Assembly: GCF_910592395.1 (NCBI RefSeq)
Contig: NC_088325.1
Coordinates: 2,449,501-2,513,500, forward strand
Source of the DNA: Lineus longissimus
Taxonomy: Eukaryota; Nemertea; Pilidiophora; Heteronemertea; Lineidae
Reading direction: 5' to 3'
DNA length: 64,000 nt
The notes under the pieces were generated by a model. That model did no database searches, had not been told where the DNA came from, and saw only the letters and a list, made by a program, of their open reading frames with translations. Of this stretch, positions 1-12,208 are shown one piece after another (the first letter of the stretch is position 1; each line of letters starts with the position of its first letter). The position numbers and the translations under genes were made by a program.

Positions 1-856
1 GAAAGTTTGAAAAAAATTCCAGCATTGATTTTTTTTCAAATCGGAAAAATGTATATACATAGAATGTACAGCATAACTGGTACTTACAGGGCCCTGAGCA
101 TGGCAAGATCTATAACATATAACATGAACCGCCCTTGTTCTATCTGCATGAGTAAGTGGAACCATGATTTCGGCGGATACCATTCGATAGAAGGGCATTT
201 GTGTCACTCGTCCCCCGAATGTGGAACGCTCTGCCGATTGGCTTAAGAACTGCCAATAATATCGAAAGTTTCAAAACCTTACTCATCAAGACATTCCTCT
301 TTGAACGACACTTCAATGTTTGACTATTTCTGAGCGGTGATCTCATGATAAAAAAGTGACTTTTTTGTCAATCACTTTTGAACTTTGGTCACTTCTTAGT
401 TGAAAGGGCGCTGTATCAAGTGTTATTTATCATATGATATCTGTACAATTCCATTCCTTACAATGTATACATGTACTCATTGATTGGCCAATTTGATACA
501 TAGATAATGCTCATTGCTATAATTTGATAATAAATAGTTACATAAGCTTTGAAATTGTCGGAGTTATTGCTCATCTATCATGTCCATTCTGTGGCAAGTA
601 TGGAAATTATATATAATAAGTGATCACGAGTTGAGAGTATATACATAACAATTCCTTGAAACGATATATCATTCGCCAGTCCAATCATCAACATCAAACA
701 TCACATCATCTCATATTTAATTTCTATCACAGAAAGCTTTGTTCAAAAGACCATAGAGATTTAATCTGACCATTTGCAATGTTCACGATGGGCGGGTTTT
801 ACCAGGCAGCCGGTCTCATCACGAGGAGGGCAATCTGATGACATCTAGTTACAACA

Positions 857-1173
857 TTTAAGCCATACCATCAAGAATCAGCGCGTTCAACGAAAAGCTA
901 TCCTATATCGCTAAATTTCATCTGGATCAACGAAGCTTTATTCCATACCGCCAGGAGTCATCGGATTCAACGAAGCTTTATTCCATACCGCCAGGAGCCA
1001 TCGAGTTCAACAAAGCTTTATTCCATACCACCAGGAGTCAGCGGGTTCTCAACGAACATTTCAGTCATACCACCAAGAATCATCGCGTTCAACGAAAATC
1101 TATGTCACATCGGCCAAGAGGCATCGGGTTCAACAAAACTTTATGCCATACCTCCATGAGTCATCGCGTTTAA
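857..1173. repeat. 40-bp minisatellite upstream of gene A
   Basis: Degenerate tandem repeat with a period near 40 bp, ending about 70 bases before the first exon. The core ctttattccatacc occurs three times here. The same array lies at the same place in all units with 3, 3, 8, 5 and 3 copies of the core in A to E. Its position suggests promoter or 5' UTR sequence, but it is not obviously coding because 40 is not a multiple of three. Confidence 0.85.
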
Positions 1174-1244
1174 ACAGACTTCAATCGGAGTAGAGAAAAA
1201 TTTTATTCGATATCAGGGTGGATATTGTGTACGCTTATTACTCT

Positions 1245-4200
1245 ATGTTCGAAGTTAACGCCGAGCCATGTAGACATTTGATCGCAGTCTCAATGGCAAT
1301 CATACCACTCGTGACGCTTTTACTTTTCAAGTTTGGAGGTAAGTCATATTTTGCGAGCATTTTCGAACAACGTACGAATTCAGTAGGTACTAAATATGAA
1401 AATTTGTTGGCATACTAGAATAACTATGTATGCATAATAACTGCGCTACGGCATTTTGAATCGGCCCAACGACATATTAGCGAGTTTCCGCATCGCTTAC
1501 GATTACGATTACGATTACGATTTGTGTTTGACGTCATCGATTTTTGGTGCTACGTCGTCCCCAGCGAAATCGTCGATGGTAATTTCGTCTCGTTCTTACG
1601 AGGATTCCGGCTGATCTTCGTAAGTCGAAAAACGATTACATGGATTAGCGACAAGCCTATTTTCCACGCTACATAACAAATTCAAGGTGAAATATTCATT
1701 GAAGAATACTTTAGAACATATCTGTCAAACATAGGAACTGCATTTAATTTGATCAACGGCGATTTTGATCATGTTTTAGCGCCGAGAAAAGTGCTGCCAG
1801 AGCATGAGAGCAGAGTATAGGGCCTATACTACAGTACACCAAGTCGTTGGTGTGAATGCGGAAACAAAATTTCTGGTTCATGTCGGTTTTTAGAGTATTA
1901 CGATTACGACTTTGAAATCGTAATCGTAATCGTAATCGTAAGCGATGCGGAAACTCCCTATTAATTTCCCTGGACCACCAGTAATTACGAACGGCGTCCC
2001 CCTTTAAAGATGTGGTATTGTATTTGCCTGTGTTGCAAGGGGAACATATCGTGTTTCTGATCTAATTTCAGGTGCTCTCGGGTTGATGGTGGTAACGAAT
2101 ACCCTAAGTAATTCACGACCACGCCTCGGCGAAACGATAACGCTCAACTGTACTGTGTCGGGTGGAGCCGGCAGTGTTCTTGGGTGGTACATGTTCGCAC
2201 ATGATACGAAAGAAACAATATATTTGTCGAACGATTGTTCCGTTGTTGCAAAGGAGTATAAATCAAGATTAACAAACACTAAATGTGATTCGAGTGATGA
2301 TAACTATAATCACATTTTTCAATTAAGTAATGTTCAAATTTCGGACCGAGGGTTGTGGTACTGTCAAGCCGTTGTCAATATCAACTGGGCTCGATCACGT
2401 AAGCTTGAATTGACTGTTTTAGGTAAGTTAAAAACAACACTTGTCATATCAAAGCAGCACTCAAATTTGCCCTTACTTCAGTTAAAATAATTCAGGCCTG
2501 GTCCAATACGCGGTCTACTGTCTTTAGCCAGCTGGCACCTTCGCCTCATTTCCCATTGTTCTCCTCTCATATAAAAGAGCTATCAGGCCAAATCTCCGTG
2601 ACATCAACCCCCCCACGAGCCAGCTTTCACGGGGGTCGATTTGCTGAAACCACCCTCTTACGCTTTCTATTAGGCTCTAGTAGGAATGATGAAGATGTTG
2701 ATATGCCGCCCAGTTGCCGACTACTGTCTCTTTCCTTGATTCCAGTTCCACCCCTCACCCCGACAGTCACAAATCCATCGCCAGTCAAAGTTGGAAAAAC
2801 TGCAAATCTCACCTGCAATGCCGAAAATAGTAGCGTCGCGAAACCAGTCACGTACACGTGGACTAAAAATGGCGACACTGTGTCACCAGGGACCATTGAA
2901 CATGGTGCCCTGCTTTTTTCGCCCGTCAAGAAGAGTGATGCCGGGAAATATGTCTGTGTCGCGAAAAATGATGCTGGATCTATGACAAGCATTGAACAGG
3001 ATTTCAGCGTTGTATCCTGTGAGTATTCGTTGTGTATTCTCGGTCATTACGTCTGTTTGCAGCATACCTCGCAGTAAATTCAGGCCTAGACAAATACACG
3101 GTCAATTGTCTCCAAACAAAGCCAACTTGGCCTGAATTCCCATCTTTTGTCTTATCAACGGGTTAGCAGGGCAATCACTATCATCAACCTCAATATTTTG
3201 CAACCGTTTATGACGTTGTAAGACATCGCTGCCTGGATAGCGGAATTGTCAGCAGTCTACCTAGCTCATTATACAGGGTGGTCCAGAAAAAACGCAACCG
3301 GATACTTCCACTACAAATGGGTTAAAACCATTGTAACCAGTGGATTGGGAAATTTCTAGAATAAGAATGATAACAAGATCGACATACCGATTCTGTGCAG
3401 CAAGGTTGGAGTCCCTTGGCCAGGTTCAATGCAGAAAAGCAGAACGCTTCTGCTGTAGGTTACAAACATATCTGCGGTGTGCTGTGCCTGGCCATGACCT
3501 TTACTCAATTGCATATGGTCACTAGGAACCTTATCAACGTTATCTTATATCAGTATCATTACGTAACATTTCATCCACCTACTTAATACTAAGTTCAATT
3601 TACCCGCACAGTGCGATTTTTCTTATGCGCGAATGAAGTCTGTCTGTGCTTAAAAACTAGGCTCTAAAATAAAAACGGGCGATCTTGGTATCATTCCTAT
3701 CCTAGAAAGATTCCTTATCCCCTGATATCAATGGTTTGAACCCCTTGCTAGTGGAAGTTGGTTGCGTTTTTTTTTTCTCCAAAAAGCCTCGATCCACAAC
3801 ACTTTATATCGAGCCTATGTGCTACCTCGAAAAAAGCGACGGGAATTCCAGCCCAAACGCATTTAAGCATAAGCCATGATAAAAAACAAGAAAACCCCTC
3901 GGTGTAAAAATAGCTTGACGTCACGAGCCTAGCCAGCCAATCAGGCCATTGTTTCGTCAATCATTTTGCACTTCATACACTGCGTACAATCACACGTGTT
4001 CGTCATTCCTGCCGTATCATGTAGCCTTGCGCAAATAGTGCAATCAAACTGTTTTAAAAAGGCATGATACTGCTCAAAATTCTTGAAATCGGCCAATTCA
4101 AGCAATGAGATGGCGCAGTGATACACTATTACTACCGGTACTCTGCTATCTGTCCCGTAAAAAACGGTTGTTGCTGCTCTTGGCTCTTGGCTCTTGGCTC

Positions 4201-7200
4201 TCAGATTAGGGTGTCCCATTGTGCAGTGCATCCGATTATGCGAACTACACGTGCTCTGTGAAAACGAGTGGATTTTAAGTGAAGGTCTTCAAGTTTAGGC
4301 TTATCAAAGCAGGTGAGTTCTATTGAGCTGTGGGTTGATTCCCAACGAAGCTGGGTATACTCAATTTTACCCAACCGAAACACGCTGTGAAATATGGAGG
4401 AAAGCTGTAACTTAATCATGCGGAAAAGGTCTGAATGAGTTCTGAAGATTGGAACACGTTCAGGGGCCGACCCTAGTGTCTATTTTTGCACACACCTCGC
4501 TTAATATTGATTGTTTGGACGAGAGACCAAGTGGAAACGTGTGGCCAAAGAAAACTGTTTTCCTTGCCCAAAAGCAGTCAATATGACACACCCCAAACTT
4601 GCTGCGTCTGAGAAAAATCGATATCCGACTACAGTCATCTCAGGCGGGCTATTTTCAAGATGTCTCCCATTAATGTCCAGCCTCGTTTTGGTATCACATT
4701 GGATGGAACTGACATTTCCCCCCAAAAACCTCGGCGAGCTGTCTCGGTTATGGGCGATATTTTAGATCCGCCCTCACGGTGTATGCATTGGTGAGACAAC
4801 CAATACCTCAAGTTCCTATAACCCCACATAATATATTGGACTCATGTAAAATTGCATCCTCGCATATAACGGACAGGTCTTTCAACTCCCAAGTCCAAGT
4901 TTCAAGTCTCAGATGACGTGACTTTTATGGCGGCCCTCTAACGCTTTCTATTAGGCTGTAGTAGGAATGATGAAGATGTTGATAAGCCGCCCAGTTGCCG
5001 ACTACTGTCTCTTTCCTTGATTCCAGTTCCACCCCTCACCCCGACAGTCACAAATCCATCGCAGGTCAAAGTTGGAAAAACTGCCAAGTTCACCTGCAAT
5101 GCCGAAAATGAAAACGTCACGAAACCAGTCACGTACACGTGGACTAAAAATGGCGACACTGTGTCACCAGGGACCATTGAACCTGGTGCCCTGCTTTTTT
5201 CGCCCGTCAAGAAGAGTGATGCCGGGAAATATGTCTGTGTCGCGAAGAATGATGCTGGATCTATGACAAGCATTGAACAGGATTTCAGAGTTGTATCCTG
5301 TGAGTAATCGTTGTGTATTCTCGGTCATTACGTCTGTTTGCCGCATACCTCGCAGTAAATTCAGGCCTAGACAAATACACGGTCAATTGTCTCCAAACTT
5401 GGCCTGATTTCCCATCATCTGTCTTATCAAAAGGTTAGCAGGGCAATCACTATCATCAACCTCAATATTTTGCAACCGTTTATGACGTTGTAAGACATCG
5501 CCGCCTGGATAGCGGAATTGTCAGCAGTCTACCTAGCTCATTATACAGGGTGGTCCAGAAAAAACGCAACCGGATACTTCCACTGCCAGTGGCTTAGAAC
5601 CATTGTAACCAGTGGATTGGGAAATTTATAGAAAAAGAAGATACTAAGATCGACGTACCGAGTCTGTTCGGGAAGGTTGGAGTCCCTTGGCCAGGTTCCA
5701 TGCAGAAAAGCAGAACGCTTTTGTTGTAGGTTACAAACATATCTGTGGTGTGCTGTGCCTGGCCATGACCTTTACTCAATTGCATATGGTCACTAGGAAC
5801 CTTATCAACGTTATCTTATATCAGTATTATTACGTAACATTTCATCCACCTACTTAATACTAAGTTCAATTTACCCGCACAGTGCGATTTTTCTTATGCG
5901 CGAATGAAGTCTGTCTGTGCTTAAAAACTAGGCTCTAAAATAAAAACGGGCGATCTTGGTATCATTCCTATCCTAGAAAGATTCCTTATCCCCTGATATC
6001 AATGGTTTGAACCCCTTGGGAGTGGAAGTTGGTTGCTTTTTTTCTCCAAAAAGCCTCGATCCACTACACTGTATATCGAGCCTATGTGCTACCTCGAAAA
6101 AAGCGACGGGAATTCCAGCCCAAACGCATTTAAGCATAAGCCATGATAAAAAACAAGAAAACCCTTCGGTGTAAAAATAGCTTGACGTCACGAGGCTAGC
6201 CAGCCAATAAGGCCATTGTTTCGTCAATCATTTTGCACTTCATACACTGCCTACAATCACACGTGTTTGTCATTCCTGCCGTATCATGTAGCCTTGCGCA
6301 AATAGTGCAATCAAATTGTTTTAAAAAGGCATGATATTGCTCAAAATTCTTGAAATCGGCCAATTCAAGCAAGGAGATGGCGCAGTGATACACTATTACT
6401 ACCGATCCTCTGCTATCTGTCCTGTAAAAAACGGTTGTCGCTGCTCTTGGCTCTTGGCTCTTGGCTCTTGGCTCTCAGATGAGGGTGTCCCATTGGGCAG
6501 TGCATCTGATTATGCGAACTACACGTGCTCTGTGAAAACAAAGTGAAGGTCTTCAAGTTTAGGCTTATCAAAGCAGGTGAGTTCTATTGAGCTGTTGGTG
6601 GATTCCCCACGAATCTGGGTATACTCAATTTTACCCAACCGAAACACGCTGTGAAATATGGAGGGAAGCTGTAACTTAAACATGCGGAAAAGGTCTGAAT
6701 GAGTTCTGAAGATTGGAACACGTTCAGGGGCCGACCCTAGTGTCTATTTTTGCACACACCTCGCTTAATATTGGTTGTTTGGACGAGAGACCAAGTGGAA
6801 ACGTGTGGCCAAAGAAAACTGTCTTCCTTGCCCAAAAGCAGTCAATATGACACACCCCAAACTTGCTGCGTCTACGAAATATCGATATCCGACCACTGCC
6901 ATCTCAGGCGGGTCATTTTCAAGATATCTTCCATTAATGTGAGTATTTCCCATTGCGCCGACATAAAAATTCTTTTGGACACAGGTCGCGACCGTCAGTT
7001 ACGTCACGTACCTTGATCGGCTTTTTCGTCCCCAAGTTTTCGGTAGCAGATAGAGAACTATGAATGCTGGAATGCACGTACGCAATGTGTTACAAAACCA
7101 CTCGTAAGAAGACATACATCGTAGGACCTTTTTTGCTGCAATCCTATAGTTTACATAAAATTTCTTACATTCTTACGTTTTTCCTTCATAGGTGTTGTTG

Positions 7201-8593
7201 ATGTTAGCGGTCTGGCTGGAGTCGGAGTCAGAGCTGCCGTCATTGTAGCTATAGCCAGCGTCGGTGTGGCAATTGTTCTATGGTAAGCTATCTATAAATA
7301 AAGTCGGATACAAAAGCCTGTGGGTATAACGGTATGTTCGCTACATAAAGGGCATTTGCCAGATACGCAAGTACCACCTAGGGTCGAGGAAACTAACCAT
7401 CTGTACAATAGGTCTTGGGAGTTAAAAACGGAGGCAAAAAGTGTCCATACTCGTGACCCCATGGTCACGGCTGTGATTCAAATATTACTGTACGAGGCGT
7501 ATGTCGTTCCCCTCAAGCAGACGGTATTTTTAAAGTGGTTGCAAATCTCAGTAAATAATAATATATGGCACGTCGGTCTCGACGTTTTCCGATGAATGCG
7601 TGATACCTAAAACATGTAGTGTACTCGTTACAGTAAAAAGGCTTTAGATATATTGAACTAATGCATTATTGATTAATTGATTCCTAAGTCCGGCTGTCCC
7701 GAGGCTGTACCACCCTCTTGGAAGCTCGTCAGCTGTGATATCTAATATCTGATTTTGATTTTAATTAATTTAAAGCGGAGTTTCCCCAAGGAGTTCCCAT
7801 TCTAAAGATAACACGGCGCCGCAGGTGTAATATGGCCTAAAGCTTGGCGGGTTATACCGACTTCACCTAACAAACGATGGCGTCGGTATGTGAACTCGAC
7901 CCGCCAAAGGAAATTTCTCAGATCCAGTAAAACTGTTTTAACTTCCGTAGGAAACGTGCACTGGTACGTCGGAGAAAGAGGCAGAGTAGGCAACCTGCAA
8001 ATGACACTGCATATTACGATGATACGAGGGTTGTATTCACAACACCCGGAGATATTTCTGCATATGACGATATGGGGAGTGATGAGTACGAAAGTTATGC
8101 TTCTCAGCCCGAAAGCGCGGCCGGCCAAAACCCCGCAGAGCCCAGGATTACGGGGCACCACGTTCCAGAACACGGAGTCCTTGGGGATGCGCCTGCGTCC
8201 TCAGATAAGGACGAGGCTGCTTACGACTATCTGCAAAATTACACCGTGAAGCTACATGAATGTGTTTTAGGTCAGAAAACGATTCCTGCTCCCAAGGTGA
8301 ATCGGGCAGATCCGGAGTATACTGTCCCTTACGAACACATGCAAAGGAGGCCAGAGTCAAAATACACATACAACGACTCACCAATCCTCTCACAGGGACA
8401 GCCAGACCGAAGCAAGGCCAAGTGTGATTCGAGACAAGTCGATGGAGCCGAATATTTGACTCCAACTCGCTCGAGTGACAATGCGTCTCACGTTAAAGAG
8501 TCACCATATGCACATCTAGAGCCAATGGAAACGATACAGTATTTAGATTTCAGTCAGCTGAGTCCGGAACAATTGATCGAGGTCGATTTATAA
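1245..8593 (+). CDS. ITIM-bearing Ig receptor, gene A
   Basis: Predicted type I membrane receptor spread over six usable exons: 1245-1338 (leader; a second in-frame ATG at 1293 gives a shorter, more typical signal peptide), 2072-2422 (V-like Ig, cysteines in LNCTVS and LWYCQA), 2746-3018 and 5027-5299 (two near-identical I-set-like Ig domains, NLTCNAE/KFTCNAE and GKYVCVAKN), 7192-7282 (membrane span) and 7951-8593 (cytoplasmic tail). All junctions are GT-AG. The introns up to the membrane exon are phase 1 and the last is phase 2. The tail has a basic stop-transfer stretch, a consensus ITIM (SPYAHL), two YxxM sites (YDDM, YEHM) and further tyrosines (YDYL, IQYLDF). This pattern is typical of receptors that recruit SH2 phosphatases or PI3K. 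The last Ig exon found in genes B to D survives here only as fragments, so the predicted ectodomain has three Ig domains. Exon joins are inferred without transcript data. Confidence 0.8.
1480..1958. mobile_element. 479-bp TTACGA-repeat MITE, copy in unit A
   Basis: Short non-autonomous element in intron 1. Near-perfect 42-bp terminal inverted repeats each contain four TTACGA hexamers. It is flanked by TATTA on both sides (1475-1479 and 1959-1963), read as a 5-bp target duplication. Units D and E have no insertion at the corresponding place. Short open frames inside are probably not genes; the longest version is interrupted in this copy. Confidence 0.85.
3275..3777. mobile_element. 0.5 kb inverted-repeat element (GGTGGTCCAG type)
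   Basis: Left arm near 3280-3340 (ggtggtccagaaaaaacgca, then cttccac and gggtt) is matched by an inverted arm near 3730-3777 ending in ttgcgtttttttttt. Arms of about 50 bp with a short unrelated centre suggest a MITE. The right tip looks truncated. Units C and D keep only the left part; unit E keeps only the right part. Confidence 0.6.
4232..4312 (+). pseudogene. Truncated last Ig exon, first remnant in gene A
   Basis: Only the last third of the Ig exon that is complete at 36941-37243, 45633-45935 and 55208-55510 remains, including the cysteine region (NYTCSVKTSG) and the original splice donor. The acceptor and the first two thirds are deleted. The intron sequence ending gtgcagtgcatc is joined straight to ccgattatg. 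A C-to-T change also creates an in-frame TAA. It should not be spliced in. Confidence 0.85.
5547..6043. mobile_element. 0.5 kb inverted-repeat element, second copy
   Basis: Duplicate of the GGTGGTCCAG-type element at 3275-3777, carried along in the internal duplication of unit A. Both arms are recognisable; the right arm is shortened. Confidence 0.55.
6505..6576 (+). pseudogene. Truncated last Ig exon, second remnant in gene A
   Basis: Same breakpoint as the remnant at 4232-4312, so the deletion came before the block duplication. A further small deletion after GTGAAAACA shifts the frame into TGA. The donor is kept and no acceptor is present. Confidence 0.85.
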
Positions 8594-10951
8594 TTTCAAA
8601 GGAGGAACATGGCCGTGTTCGTTCGTGGTTGTGATGGTTGTGGTATTGAAACGACCAGGGTTTTTGTTCATCAAGATCATCTTCGTTTTCTAATGACAAC
8701 ACTACCCCTGACTTCCCCAGGTTTTTATGTATGATCCAGTAGTTTTGTGTGTGATGATCATGCCTGAAAGTATAGTTTTCATTCAACTTGTTATGCTAAC
8801 ATTGTGAGAACCATCTTTGTTTACATATTTTAGATATCAATTGGTTCTGACCATTTGGAGCGTTTTGATTGGTTGAAAGTTTGCTACTCCAGTTGTAATT
8901 TCCTGGAAGTTCTCACTCATGTTTTTGGGAGTAAAGATAAATTCAGCACATTATAGATAGATTATGTTATTAAAAGCCAGGTACCTTGGGTAATATCAAT
9001 TGTAGGATGTATTGAGCATATTAACCTTGTGTGTAGTTAGGAAACTTTATTGAGTGTTTTATCCGAGTCTTTCAACCACCTTTACTCTGGTTTTATAGAG
9101 TTTCGCAATGCATTGTGGGTAAGCATCTTATTTGCATGCTGCTTTTTAAATGGCAGCACCCCTTTATTTGATCTGATGAGACAAGACCACTAATGAATAT
9201 TCATAGGTTGGAGGGTCGAGGCCTATCAATTAGACGAGTGCATGTTTTTTACTCTCAAGTACATATTTGGAGAGGTATTGAAAAAATATTTGCTGTGGCA
9301 AGTCTACAGATATAAAGAAATTATTTGATGAAAAAATTAATTTCGAATTTTGCTAATTGGGTAATAGGGGGCGTGTTTTGAGTTTTTTCTGCCAGTTGGC
9401 TGAAAACAGTGGAAATATCAAAGTCTGTCTAATTTGTCGATTATAAAAAAATTTCCGTGGTCAATCACCAATTTCCATCGCACCAGTTACTCGCAAGACT
9501 AACCCGTATATCATATCCGAATTTCAGTTTCACTACTTGACGCGTTCTTTGATGCGTCGCGGTCAAACATTGACAATTTAACTGCTAAAAGGCTTAAAAA
9601 ATCAATTGTGGTCTTGTCTCTGATTGACTCACGCCGCGATTAGACGCGAATCCATCAACTTGATGACCATGCTGTGATGCCAAAAACCTTCTGCGGCGGA
9701 TGTTCAACATGCAGCTAAAACTCCTGCGTATTTCTCCTGCTTACTAGCTCAGTGGATCACTGGGGAACCAGGATTGCACAGGTATTTAGAAATCGGTATC
9801 GAGTATCTTTCCTAACGGGGGTCGACTCACGTGCTTTCTCTCATGGAAATACTTTTTCATTACTGGTGGTTGCTCACAGAGTTAGTCTGCAAAAGGGCCC
9901 AGTTCGTATCAAATTTGCCTAAGATATTGTAGCGTTATACTCGCGTATATCACTCCAATATTCCGAAAATTACAAAACCAAATTTCTTACTTTTTAGAGT
10001 CTTGCAAGCTGCCATTCAAGTTCTTTGTTCTGCCATGCTGTATTCGGGTCAAACTCCCTGTGCTTTGCACTTGTATCTCTACGTGTATTGTGATGATGTT
10101 ATGATTGTGCCATGCTGTTTGATAATATGTATTCTCACCACTGTATCTTTGAATGACCTTTATGTAACCAGGTGTGAGTGGGGTGTTTTCTTGAGGATAA
10201 ATGTGTATAATGACATTGAGTCTCGCTGTTAGTTCTTGGGCCCAGACTTTTGAATTTCATTGGAGTGATCTCTACTGGATTGTGCGCATTTAGAGGACCG
10301 TGCTCGTGATAGTGTGAACACCAATTGCGAAGCTTGGAGATTTGCCAGCCTGTAGTGTCAGGCTGCGATATGCGAAGGCAAACAGGCGTGACCTCAGAGT
10401 GACGTTAATTTATTTACGAAGATATACATGTTACCAAAAGGCAACACTTTCGAAATGAAAGGAAAAGCTAAGTGATCTCTATGCGTGATTCGTCTGTTGT
10501 TACATTGTTCATTTGGCGACTTGCCGTCCCGCTGAAGCACATGATCATTGCAGCCATTGTAATTTGGTAATTAGTCTATCTCTTTCGAGTTGGCCTATTC
10601 TAATGTCTGGCGTTGCATGCTTTTACAGTTTTGAAAATGCTGTTGTTATCACAGTAATTAATTTATTACCGAAGGGCCGAGATGACTGGTGTGATCATGG
10701 GGGAATTATATAAAGTGCTAAAAAGGCACTGTCATGCTTGAATAACGACGTGGAATGTTAGTTTTGTTGGTTTGTAAACATGATATTTGACACGTTTTGA
10801 AGCAACTCGTTTTCTTGATTTCCTAAGGTGGAATGACATGGCCGCATATCGTCTCAAATTCTGACATAACGCCGAAAAATATCAATAACACGAGTATGTT
10901 AGCGTCATTGGAAATGTTTAAAATCATAGAGCTGTCAAGACTATGCTCCTA
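8594..10951. other. Conserved inter-gene spacer, unit A
   Basis: About 2.36 kb between the stop codon of gene A and the start of unit B, closely similar in all complete units. It presumably holds the 3' UTR, although I see no clear AATAAA near the stop. A 443-bp inverted-repeat element lies at 9178-9620. The open frame at 10002-10232 recurs in A, C and D but is interrupted in unit B, so I do not call it a gene. Confidence 0.75.
9178..9620. mobile_element. 443-bp GAGACAAGACCAC MITE, copy in unit A
   Basis: Terminal inverted repeats GAGACAAGACCAC and GTGGTCTTGTCTC, with TGAT directly outside both ends as a possible target duplication. Equal-length copies lie at 48532-48974 and 58926-59368. Unit B lacks it: there the flanks meet near 40255-40270. 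Confidence 0.75.
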
Positions 10952-11820
10952 GAAAGTTTGAAAAAAATTCCAGCATTGATTTTGTTTCAAATCGGGAAAA
11001 AATGTATATACATGTACATAGAATGTACAGCATAACTGGTACTTACAGGGCCCTGAGCGTGGCAAGATCTATAACATATAACATGGACCGCCCTTGTTCT
11101 ATCTGCATGAGTAAGTGGAACCACGATTTCGGCTGATACCATTCGATAGAAGGACATTTGTGTCACTCGTCCCCCGAATGTGGAACACTCTGCCGATAGG
11201 CTTAAAAACTGCCAATAATATCGAAAGTTTCAAAACCTCACTCATCAATACATTCCTCTTTGAACGACACTTCAATGTTTGACTATTTGTAAAACGTTGA
11301 TTTCATGATAAAAAGGTGACTTTTTTGTCTAGCACTTTTGAACTTTGGTCACTTCTCAGTTGAAAGGGCGCTGTATCAAGTGTTATTTATCATATGATAT
11401 CTGTACAATTCCATTCCTTACAATGTATACATGTACTCATTGATTGGCCAATTTGATACATAGATAATGCTCATTGCTATAATTTGATAATAAATAGTTA
11501 CATAAGCTTTGAAATTGTCGGAATTATTGCTCATCTATCATGTCCATTCTGTGGCAAGTATCGAAATTATATATAATAAGTGATCACGAGTTGAGAGTAT
11601 ATACATAATTATAAACAATTCCTTGAAACGATATATTATTCGCCAGTCCAATCAAACATCACATCATCTCATCATCTCATATTTAATTTCTATCACGGAA
11701 AGCTTTGTTCAAAAGACCATAGAGATTTAATCTGACCATTTGCAATGTTCACGATGGGCGGATTTTACCAGGCAGCCGGTCTCATCACGAGGAGGGCAAT
11801 CTGATGACATCTAGTTACAA

Positions 11821-12140
11821 CATTTAAGCCATACCACCAAGAATCAGCGCGTTCAACGAAAAGCTATCCTATATCGCTAAAGCTCATCTGGATCAACGAA
11901 GCTTTATTCCATACCGCCAGGAGTCATCGAGTTCAACAAAGCTTTATTCCATACCGCCAGGAGCCATCGAGTTCAACAAAGCTTTATTCCATACCACCAG
12001 GAGTCAGCGGGTTCAACGAACATTTAAGCCATACCACCAAGAATCATCGCGTTCAACGAAAATCTATGTCACATCGGCCAAGAGGCATCGGGTTCAACGA
12101 AACTTTATGCCATACCACCAGGAGTCATCACGTTTAAACG
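11821..12140. repeat. 40-bp minisatellite upstream of gene B
   Basis: Orthologous to the array at 857-1173, with three copies of the ctttattccatacc core. The array is nearly identical to that of unit E. Confidence 0.85.
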
Positions 12141-12208
12141 GACTTCAATTGGAGTAGAGAAAAATTATATTCGATATCAGGGTGGATATTGTGTACGCTT
12201 ATTACTCT

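Larger units (their letters stand above)
2658..4675 (+). repeat. Internal duplication in unit A, first copy
   Basis: This block and 4939-6938 are copies of each other. Each holds the intron lead-in, the I-set-like Ig exon, a 0.5 kb inverted-repeat element and a truncated last Ig exon, with the offset falling from 2281 to about 2260 bases across the block through small indels. The duplication added one Ig domain to gene A. Confidence 0.8.
4939..6938 (+). repeat. Internal duplication in unit A, second copy
   Basis: Second copy of the block at 2658-4675. It supplies the second I-set-like Ig exon of gene A (5027-5299), in which the segment after the first cysteine reads ENENVTK instead of ENSSVAK. 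Confidence 0.8.
1..10951 (+). repeat. Tandem gene unit A
   Basis: First of five head-to-tail copies of one receptor locus. The opening bases (gaaagtttgaaaaaaattcc) recur at about 10952, 41612, 50304 and 60698, and the copies stay closely similar through exons, introns and spacer. Unit A is about 10.95 kb. It is distinguished by an internal duplication of an Ig exon with its flanking intron (2658-4675 and 4939-6938) and by two truncated copies of the last Ig exon. Bases 1-856 are non-coding 5' flank shared by all units; I see no gene in them. Confidence 0.9.

Noticed and set aside
1218-1418. Leader frame read from GTG at 1218 through the intron
   Set aside because: Eukaryotic context and a strong donor at 1339 favour the ATG at 1245 or 1293 and splicing.
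10002-10232. 76-codon hydrophobic open frame repeated in units A, C and D (also 49354-49584 and 59748-59978)
   Set aside because: The unit B copy has a stop and indels within it, and the frame shows no domain. It rides along with conserved spacer DNA.
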